A program made the translations under genes and the position numbers. Positions 34,832 to 40,582 of a DNA stretch of 40,582 bases are shown piece by piece. Under the pieces are notes generated by a model. That model searched no databases. It was not told the origin of the DNA and saw only the letters and a program-made list of their open reading frames with translations. The stretch's first letter is position 1; each line of letters opens with the position of its first letter. Origin of the DNA: an uncultured Halieaceae bacterium (GTDB lineage Bacteria > Pseudomonadota > Gammaproteobacteria > Pseudomonadales > Halieaceae); NCBI GenBank assembly GCA_913031575.1, contig CAJWEV010000016.1:1-40582 (forward strand), read 5' to 3'.

Positions 34832-35779
34832 ATGTCTGAATGGGAGCCGAGCGCAGGCATTGAAGAGCTGCGCGCTCGCGCCGCTTTGTTTACCCAAATC
34901 AGGGCCTTTCTGTCATCGCGCGGCGTACTGGAAGTCGACACCCCTTTACTAGGGCGGTTTGCGATCACAGATCCGAACATCGAGTTGTTTGAGGTAGCTA
35001 CCCCCGATGGCACGCGGTTTTTGCAGAGCTCGCCCGAGTATGCGATGAAACGACTACTCGCTTCAGGTTCCGGCGATATTTTCCAGCTTGGAAAGGTGTT
35101 TAGATCCGCCGAGTATGGCCGTCGGCACAATCCCGAATTTGTGATGCTTGAGTGGTATAGGATCGACTGGACGCATTATCAACTGATTCGTGAGGTTGCC
35201 GAGTTGCTTGCCGGGACCTTGCGGCTTCGGACATGGCAAATTTGGTCGCTCGAAGCTCTGGTCGATCATTTTTGCCAAATCAACCTTCATGATGCGACCG
35301 AGCTAGAGCTGAAGGCAGCGGCTGTGAATGCCGGGGTCGACGTGGTTGGTAATCTCGGTAAGCTCGATTATCTCGACCTTCTCATGACCCATGTCGTGGA
35401 GCCCGGCATCGCAACATGGGGGCTTGTTTTTATTGTTGATTTCCTTGAACAGCAAGCAGCGCTGTCGCGCGTCATTGAGCGGTGCGGCAATCCTGTTGCC
35501 GCGCGATTCGAGGCTTATGTGTACGGTGTTGAGCTCGCCAATGGTTATTGGGAAGAGTCGGATCCGGATGTTTTAGCGAGACGTTTTGAGGCGGATAATT
35601 ACCTAAGATCAACTCGAGGCCAGGCTATACGCGAGATTGATGATCGGTTGATCAATGCTTCGAGGGCAGGGGTGCCAGATTGCGCAGGGGTGGCAGTTGG
35701 GTTCGATCGCCTATTGATGCTGGCGCAAGGGCGGTCTGAACTATCGCAGGTCATGCCCTTTTCGTGGCCCCTAGCCTGA
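34832..35779 (+). CDS. epmA: EF-P lysine ligase (GenX/PoxA/YjeA)
   Basis: EpmA is a truncated lysyl-tRNA-synthetase-like enzyme that attaches (R)-beta-lysine to Lys34 of EF-P. The 315-residue protein lacks the tRNA anticodon-binding domain and consists of the class II catalytic core. Motif 2 is in FRSAEYGRRHNPEFVMLEWY and motif 3 in GVAVGFDRLLMLA. Features such as FLQSSPEYAMKRLLA fit EpmA. Direct linkage to efp supports the call strongly. EpmB, which makes beta-lysine, is not in the window. No good ribosome binding site precedes the ATG. Confidence 0.96.
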   Translation: MSEWEPSAGIEELRARAALFTQIRAFLSSRGVLEVDTPLLGRFAITDPNIELFEVATPDGTRFLQSSPEYAMKRLLASGSGDIFQLGKVFRSAEYGRRHNPEFVMLEWYRIDWTHYQLIREVAELLAGTLRLRTWQIWSLEALVDHFCQINLHDATELELKAAAVNAGVDVVGNLGKLDYLDLLMTHVVEPGIATWGLVFIVDFLEQQAALSRVIERCGNPVAARFEAYVYGVELANGYWEESDPDVLARRFEADNYLRSTRGQAIREIDDRLINASRAGVPDCAGVAVGFDRLLMLAQGRSELSQVMPFSWPLA

Positions 35780-35873
35780 CTCGAGATCAGTGGGAGTATT
35801 TTGGCCAGAGATTAGTTGTCCTAGCACACCGTTTTGTCATGCCTGATGATGCTATTCATGCCTCACAAAGACA

Positions 35874-36305
35874 TCAGAAAATGAGAGCAGGTGTGTAACC
35901 ATCAATGAAGGCTTTTGGTGGTCGTTTGGGTTTCCCTGATGAAATTTCAATGCAGACGAATTGCAGCTTGGCGCGAAGAACGGTCTCTCCAGTAGCCATC
36001 GAGCGTATTTGCATCTTACGCTCCATCAACATGCGTCGGTTCCAGGTCGTAATCCAAGTTCCTACCTCGAGTTCCTCGTCGAGTCGCGTGGCTAAAAGGT
36101 AGTGATATTCGGCTTTAGTAAGCGCCATCGCTCTGTCGAGCGACCGATAAGCATTAGCGTCCAAGCCTAGGTCTGTGGTGTGTGCCCAGGCCGTCTCGTT
36201 GCACCAGGTTACGTATTGCGTATTGTTGGTGTGCTCGAGCGCATCGATATGCTCGGCCTTGACCGTGAACCGCAAAATGAAGGGTGCATCATGATCCCAA
36301 CTCAT
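35874..36305 (-). CDS. Acyl-CoA thioesterase, 4HBT hotdog family (FadM/YbgC-like)
   Basis: The 143-residue single-hotdog protein has the family signature HIDALEHTNNTQYVTWCNE, matching the active-site pattern H-x-D-x-x-x-H-x-N-N. It hydrolyses acyl-CoA thioesters; chain length cannot be read. The ATG overlaps the nhaC stop (ATGA), so it is translated with the antiporter, which is an unusual partner. Given the CFA-like, DUF1365 and flavoprotein genes further upstream, a lipid role is plausible. Confidence 0.87.
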   Translation of the reverse strand: MSWDHDAPFILRFTVKAEHIDALEHTNNTQYVTWCNETAWAHTTDLGLDANAYRSLDRAMALTKAEYHYLLATRLDEELEVGTWITTWNRRMLMERKMQIRSMATGETVLRAKLQFVCIEISSGKPKRPPKAFIDGYTPALIF

Positions 36306-37720
36306 ACGGGTTGGGGCACCGCAGGCTTTTGTTTAAACGCAAGATAGCCGAATCCGATAGCGATCAGCGGGCAGGCGAGATTGAAGATGGCGTAGGGCAC
36401 GTAGTCAAAGGTTGCTACGCCCAAGGTCGCGGCCATGTAAGCGCCACAAGTATTCCAGGGAATCAACGCCGAGGTCATGGTTGCAGAGTCCTCGAGCGTT
36501 CGCGACAGATTTTCTCGACTCAACCCGCGGTGGTCATAGGTGCTGCTAAAGAGCCGGCCGGGTAGTGCAATCGCAAGGAACTGATCAGCGGCAAGTATAT
36601 TGGTGATAAAGCCGCCGGTGACTGTGGCGGCGATAAGATCCCCCGTGGACTTGACCACAGTGAGAACACTATCCAGTATTTGCTTGAGGATGCCGGTACG
36701 TTCTAGCACGCCACCGAAGGCAAGTGCGCTGACAATCAGCCAAACTGTATTGAGCATACTGGCGATGCCGCCTTTGCTGATGAGACGATTCAGTTCCTCG
36801 TTTGTAGTTGTTCCCTCAAAGCCGTCAAAAAGCGTTCGCCACAAGCCCTCTATGACGGGCATGGTTGCCTCTGAGTTTGCCATCAATGCAAATTTTCGTA
36901 CGACGTCGGCCTGAAAGGTAAAAGCCGTAATAATCCCTGCTAGTGTCGCGAGAATGATTGCTGGGTAAGCCGGCACGCGCTTCCAAATAAGGCCAATCAT
37001 GATAGCGAGCGGGATAAGGACGCCAAGGCCCACATTAAATTCCTGACTGATGGCAGCTCTCAGCTCCGCTATTTGCTCCGGGGTTGTTGCGGCGCCTGAG
37101 GGAATGAGGGAAAAAAACAATAGAGCGACACAGAAGGCGGGCACCGTTGTCCATAACATATGACGAATGTGTGCGAAAAGATCGACGTTGGTGCAGGCGG
37201 CGGCCAGATTCGTGGTGTCAGACAGCGGCGATAATTTATCGCCAAAGTAAGCGCCACTGATGATTGCTCCTGCGGCGACGGCGGTTGACAGCCCGTAACT
37301 GTCCGCAATACCAATTAGTCCAATACCCAAGGTGCCGGCTACGGTCCATGAGCTACCGATGCTGACCGAAGCGAGTGCACAAATAATTGCCGCCGCGGCA
37401 AAGAAGATCGATGGATTAAGAATTGATACGCCATAAAAGATCATGGCTGGCACTGTGCCAGCGATCATCCAACTACCAATTAACCCGCCGACCGCCAAGA
37501 GAATCAAAATCGGTCCCAACCCCACCTTGATGCCAGCCACCATGCTTTCTTGTACTTCGGCCCAAGTGAGGCCGCGGTGCATGCCAACGAGCCCAGTAGC
37601 CGCCGATGCGATTAGTAGCGCTACTTGGTTGGGTCCATAGGAGGCATCTGCCCCGAAAAGTTGAACTGCTGAAAAAAGGAGAAAAACGAGAAGAACAATC
37701 GGAGCGAAAGATAAGAGCAT
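36302..37720 (-). CDS. nhaC: Na+/H+ antiporter, NhaC family
   Basis: The 472-residue protein has about twelve hydrophobic helices and the family signature GAYFGDKLSPLSDTTNLAAA. Other NhaC marks are IGSSWTVAGTLGIG and NTCGAYMAATLG. It should exchange cytosolic Na+ for H+, which suits a marine habitat, although NhaC relatives may move organic substrates too. It starts three bases after the CFA-like gene and ends in a four-base overlap with the thioesterase, so it is inside a polycistronic unit. Confidence 0.92.
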   Translation of the reverse strand: MLLSFAPIVLLVFLLFSAVQLFGADASYGPNQVALLIASAATGLVGMHRGLTWAEVQESMVAGIKVGLGPILILLAVGGLIGSWMIAGTVPAMIFYGVSILNPSIFFAAAAIICALASVSIGSSWTVAGTLGIGLIGIADSYGLSTAVAAGAIISGAYFGDKLSPLSDTTNLAAACTNVDLFAHIRHMLWTTVPAFCVALLFFSLIPSGAATTPEQIAELRAAISQEFNVGLGVLIPLAIMIGLIWKRVPAYPAIILATLAGIITAFTFQADVVRKFALMANSEATMPVIEGLWRTLFDGFEGTTTNEELNRLISKGGIASMLNTVWLIVSALAFGGVLERTGILKQILDSVLTVVKSTGDLIAATVTGGFITNILAADQFLAIALPGRLFSSTYDHRGLSRENLSRTLEDSATMTSALIPWNTCGAYMAATLGVATFDYVPYAIFNLACPLIAIGFGYLAFKQKPAVPQPV

Positions 37721-37723
37721 AGG

Positions 37724-38986
37724 TTAAGTGGGCCGGTAGTACGGCTTTGCCATTGTTATTTGGTAGGTTCCAATAATACGTTCACGAAATCCACCTTCAC
37801 AGTAGCTCAAGTAAAAGCGCCACATACGAATGAATTTTTCATCGAACCCCATGGCTTTGACAGCATCCAGCTCTTCCAAAAAGGCTTCATGCCAGTGTTG
37901 AAGTGTTCGCGCGTAATCCAGGGCGATATCTCTAAGGTCGATAATTTGCATGTCTGTTGTACGGGTCAGTGCGCCGCTGATTACATTGAGCGAGGGCAGG
38001 CAGCCGCCGGGAAAAATATATCGCTTGATGAAATCCACTGACTTGCGATAGTCATCGTAACGTTGTTTGTTGATGGTAATGGCCTGAATAACCGCTTTTC
38101 CATTGGGCTTTAGTAGTTTACTGATACAGTTGAAATACGTGTCGAAATACTCATGCCCTACGGCTTCGATCATCTCAATAGATACTAGCTTGTCGAATTT
38201 ACCTGACAGGTCCCGATAATCTTTGAATAGCAGAGTAATTTTATCTTGCAGTCCTCGCCTTTCGACTTCTGCCCGCGCATGCTCTAGCTGCTCGTGAGAA
38301 ATCGTGGTGGTGGTTACCTTGCAGCCGAAGTTCTCTGCGGCATAGATTGCCATGCCTCCCCAGCCTGTACCGATTTCAATTAGATGATCGGTTGGTTTGA
38401 GCTCAAGGTCCTCGCATATTAGCTTTAGCTTGTGCTGCGATGCTTCGGCCAGGTTGTCGCAGTTCGATGGGAAGACCGCCGACGAGTACATGAGGGTAGG
38501 GTCAAGAAAAAGCGAGAAGAAGTCGTTGCCCAAATCGTAGTGCGCAGCAATGTTCTCTCGCGATCCGGACAGTGAGTTTCTGCGCGCTGCGTGCGCGAGC
38601 TTAAGCGCACTTTTAATCAACCAGTTCTGATTATTTTTCATGGACTCGAGAATTGGCATATTGGCGCTGAATACCCGAGTCACATTGGTGAGCTGATCAG
38701 TGCTCCAGTCGCCGTGGATGTAAGCCTCCGCAGCGCCCATGGTTCCGCCCATAAGAATCCGCGAGTAAGCGCTAGGCTTATGAATTGTGACCGAGGCACT
38801 CGGTGCAATCGAGAGATCACCGCCACCAAAACGGTGTTTCTCTTCATTGTCGTGAACGATCAGCTCACCATGTTGGAGGCTACTGAAAAGCTTAAATATC
38901 AGACGTTTTGTGAGCTCAGTACTCCGCCACGACTTCACCGAAGGCAATTTTTCAATGTGTTTAACATCTACCTGACGTGCGGTCAT
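37724..38986 (-). CDS. CFA-synthase-like SAM-dependent fatty-acyl methyltransferase (variant active site)
   Basis: The 420-residue protein has the two domains of cyclopropane-fatty-acyl-phospholipid synthases: an N-terminal lipid-binding part (GAAEAYIHGDWS) and a class I methyltransferase core (IEIGTGWGGMAIYAAE). Compared with E. coli Cfa from memory, Glu239 is kept as Glu274, but Cys139 is Ser169 (MYSSAVF) and His266 is Gln301 (VIQAIT). Those residues hold the bicarbonate needed for ring closure. The enzyme may therefore methylate acyl chains without making a cyclopropane. AGGA lies ahead of the ATG. DUF1365 and flavoprotein genes are directly upstream, nhaC three bases downstream. Confidence 0.9.
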   Translation of the reverse strand: MTARQVDVKHIEKLPSVKSWRSTELTKRLIFKLFSSLQHGELIVHDNEEKHRFGGGDLSIAPSASVTIHKPSAYSRILMGGTMGAAEAYIHGDWSTDQLTNVTRVFSANMPILESMKNNQNWLIKSALKLAHAARRNSLSGSRENIAAHYDLGNDFFSLFLDPTLMYSSAVFPSNCDNLAEASQHKLKLICEDLELKPTDHLIEIGTGWGGMAIYAAENFGCKVTTTTISHEQLEHARAEVERRGLQDKITLLFKDYRDLSGKFDKLVSIEMIEAVGHEYFDTYFNCISKLLKPNGKAVIQAITINKQRYDDYRKSVDFIKRYIFPGGCLPSLNVISGALTRTTDMQIIDLRDIALDYARTLQHWHEAFLEELDAVKAMGFDEKFIRMWRFYLSYCEGGFRERIIGTYQITMAKPYYRPT

Positions 38987-38999
38987 AAGACATTCCTAC

Positions 39000-39752
39000 T
39001 TAACTAACAGAGTTGTTTTTTGGGTGGGTGAAGAGAGGCACACGCCGCAGAAGTAGCACGAGTGCCTGCCAATAAATGCCTGCTGTGACTTTGGCTGTCT
39101 CAAGGGGGAAGCGAGCCAGCAGTAAGAGTCCAGTTAAACGTGTAATCGGAAGGCGCGTAAGTGTAAGCGATGCATGGAATACACGTTTTCCGTCCTCAAG
39201 GTTGGTGAGCTTGATGGCCAATGTTTCGCCTGGAACTGTCGACGACCAGCGGTACTGCTGCTCCATACCATGAAACGGCGATACGTGGAGTTCTTTTTTA
39301 AACTCTGTCTGAAAAAGCGAATCCGAGTGATGGACAGTTAGCACGTAGCTGTGCCTCTCCCCCCAGGGCGTATTGGTGACCTCAGCGACAATAAATTCGA
39401 GGCATTCACTCTTTGCCCCTTTACAGAAATAGCAGGCGATCGGGTTGTTTTGAAGTCCAAAATATCGCCAATTGGCGAGCAGAAAAATCTGTCCGTCGAA
39501 GTGCTGGTTTGTCTCTTCAAAAATACGCCGTTTAACGGCTTCTGCTATGGAGAGGTTTTCGTCGCCAATGAAGTCGCTGCGAATGAAGCGCGCTGGAGCC
39601 AAACGTCGCGAACCCCAGCCTGTGGTTCGGTGGGTAATGTCGCTTACCCTCTCCACATCAACAAAGGGCATGAACACCCGATAACTGAACCGATGAGGTT
39701 TGGGCGTCGTCCGCGCGTGCGCCAGTCGACCTACGTAGAACGCCGAATTCAC
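39000..39752 (-). CDS. DUF1365 family protein
   Basis: The 250-residue product matches DUF1365, with the start VGRLAHARTTPKPHRFSYRV and the internal motif FGLQNNPIACYFC. It contains FHGMEQQY and a C-terminal hydrophobic patch near WQALVLLLRR. The family is found beside CFA-like and flavin amine oxidase-like genes, but no biochemical role is firmly known to me. The start is the GTG at 39752 that overlaps the upstream stop by four bases; the open frame to 39851 lies inside the previous gene. It is 13 bases ahead of the CFA-like gene. Confidence 0.9.
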   Translation of the reverse strand: MNSAFYVGRLAHARTTPKPHRFSYRVFMPFVDVERVSDITHRTTGWGSRRLAPARFIRSDFIGDENLSIAEAVKRRIFEETNQHFDGQIFLLANWRYFGLQNNPIACYFCKGAKSECLEFIVAEVTNTPWGERHSYVLTVHHSDSLFQTEFKKELHVSPFHGMEQQYRWSSTVPGETLAIKLTNLEDGKRVFHASLTLTRLPITRLTGLLLLARFPLETAKVTAGIYWQALVLLLRRVPLFTHPKNNSVS

Positions 39753-40582
39753 TGGCGGCCCCGCTTTTTGATGATGGCGTCGGCGACACGATTGCCGCTG
39801 AAAAGACCATCCTCGTGAAAACCATTTCGCCAGTAGGCACCGCAGAACCACGTGTTCCTTGGGCCATTAATATCACGCCAGCGTTGCTGAGCCGCGATGC
39901 CTTTAATGGTGAATTGAGGATGTGCGTATCGGTATTCGCCCAAGATCGTACTTGGGTCTATTGCGTCAGTATCGTTAAGTGTCACGCAAAAGGTTTCAGG
40001 CGAGTTGATTCCCTGAAGCATGTTCATATTGTAGGTGAGAGTAGCCTGGGTACTCGACTCTTTAAGCCGATAGTTCCAACTCGACCAAGCGAGGCGCTTC
40101 TTGGGTAGCAAAGTTGTGTCAGTATGCAGCACAACCTCATTTTCAGAGTAGGGGAGTTCGCGAAGCACAGATGACTCCGTGTCATCAATGTCACTGAGTA
40201 TAGCCATTGCCTGATCTGCGTGAGCTGCAATGACGATGTCATCAAAGATCAGCTCTTCACCCAGACGTGTCCTTAACCTGGGAAATTGACCTTCGCTACG
40301 CACGACGGCGGTCACCGCACAGTTAGTGCGAATATTTTCTTGAAAAGGTGCACACAGAGGCGCCAAGTAACTTTTGCTACCGCCGCGCAGCACTCGCCAC
40401 TGCGGTCGGCGTTTAACTTGAAGCAGGCCATGATTTTTGAAAAATCGAACAAAAAACTCGGCAGGAAAATTCAGGCTCTCCTGGAAGTTTGCCGACCAGA
40501 TGGCTGATGCCATGCTGATGAGGTAGTTGCGCCGAAAGAACTCGTTGAAGCCGTGCCGCTCTAAATAATCCTGCAAGGTTTC
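39749..40582 (-). CDS. FAD-dependent amine oxidase-like oxidoreductase, C-terminal part
   Basis: The visible 277 residues are the C-terminal two-thirds or so of a flavin amine oxidase-family protein; the start and the dinucleotide-binding GxGxxG lie beyond the right edge. The family appears in IVIAAHADQAMAILSD (the segment before the second FAD contact) and in the end FCGAYWRNGFHEDGLFSGNRVADAI, the usual FAD pyrophosphate-binding close. Its stop overlaps the DUF1365 GTG. Together with DUF1365 and the CFA-like enzyme it forms a set seen in several proteobacteria in connection with photo-oxidative stress and modified fatty acids. The substrate is unknown. Confidence 0.88.
   Translation of the reverse strand, partial: ETLQDYLERHGFNEFFRRNYLISMASAIWSANFQESLNFPAEFFVRFFKNHGLLQVKRRPQWRVLRGGSKSYLAPLCAPFQENIRTNCAVTAVVRSEGQFPRLRTRLGEELIFDDIVIAAHADQAMAILSDIDDTESSVLRELPYSENEVVLHTDTTLLPKKRLAWSSWNYRLKESSTQATLTYNMNMLQGINSPETFCVTLNDTDAIDPSTILGEYRYAHPQFTIKGIAAQQRWRDINGPRNTWFCGAYWRNGFHEDGLFSGNRVADAIIKKRGRQ

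Noticed and set aside
34166..34897. A 243-codon open frame on the minus strand across efp.
   Set aside because: It is antisense to efp, its product is low-complexity Ser/Arg/Pro-rich sequence without family features, and efp is certain.
1..40582. CRISPR arrays, insertion sequences, toxin-antitoxin or restriction genes.
   Set aside because: No regularly spaced repeats, transposase motifs or such gene pairs were found on either strand.

Overview
This 40.6 kb window is a continuous piece of a gammaproteobacterial chromosome. The block from yggX-mutY through hisBHAF, ctpA-envC-gpmI, yibN-grxC-secB, ntrC-ntrB-DUF4124-glnA and typA follows, as I recall it, the order seen in Pseudomonas. HisA is also strongly Pseudomonas-like. 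Base composition is near 50-53% GC by eye (not computed). Dense packing, abutting convergent genes, an RND pump and a CFA-like/DUF1365/flavoprotein cluster suggest a marine relative of the Cellvibrionales/Halieaceae (OM60/NOR5) type. That placement is an inference and no rRNA gene is present to test it.

Region by region: 1-1257 holds a tdh-kbl threonine catabolism operon on the minus strand, with kbl running off the left edge. From 1258 to 6290 is a more AT-rich accessory stretch with an orphan flagellar-rod-like mini-protein, small exported or lipoprotein hypotheticals, a three-gene set (M19 dipeptidase lipoprotein, DUF6702, HupE/UreJ-type membrane protein), and a short ORF resembling the start of an exported methyltransferase. 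From 6290 to 8428 a divergent orphan acyl-CoA carboxyltransferase sits against a truncated integrase, next to the 3' end of tRNA-Phe. This looks like a scar of a lost integrative element.

8496-14060 (minus) carries mutY, yggX, an RND adaptor and an RND pump in one direction. 14149-16910 (plus) is the overlapping hisBHAF run. 16934-21031 (minus) is gpmI-envC-ctpA. 21194-22406 (plus) is rhodanese-grxC-secB. 22407-26934 (minus) is the nitrogen control locus glnA, terminator, DUF4124, ntrB, ntrC. glnA is preceded by a consensus sigma-54 promoter and two NtrC dyads, so the locus should be autoregulated by nitrogen status. 27300-34169 has typA, elaA, parC, a divergent membrane protein with a possible degenerate cyclase-like domain, and serB. 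34245-35779 pairs EF-P with its lysine ligase EpmA.

The right end (35874-40582, minus) is a tight run: flavin amine oxidase-like protein, DUF1365 protein, CFA-synthase-like methyltransferase, NhaC antiporter and 4HBT thioesterase. The first three form the lipid-modification/photo-oxidative-stress type of cluster. The CFA-like enzyme has lost two expected bicarbonate-site residues, so it may not be a cyclopropane synthase.

No CRISPR array, IS element, rRNA or recognisable defence system was seen. The most interesting points are the variant CFA cluster, the tRNA-Phe/integrase scar, the orphan rod-like mini-protein, the DUF6702-HupE-dipeptidase trio and the cyclase-like membrane protein beside serB.
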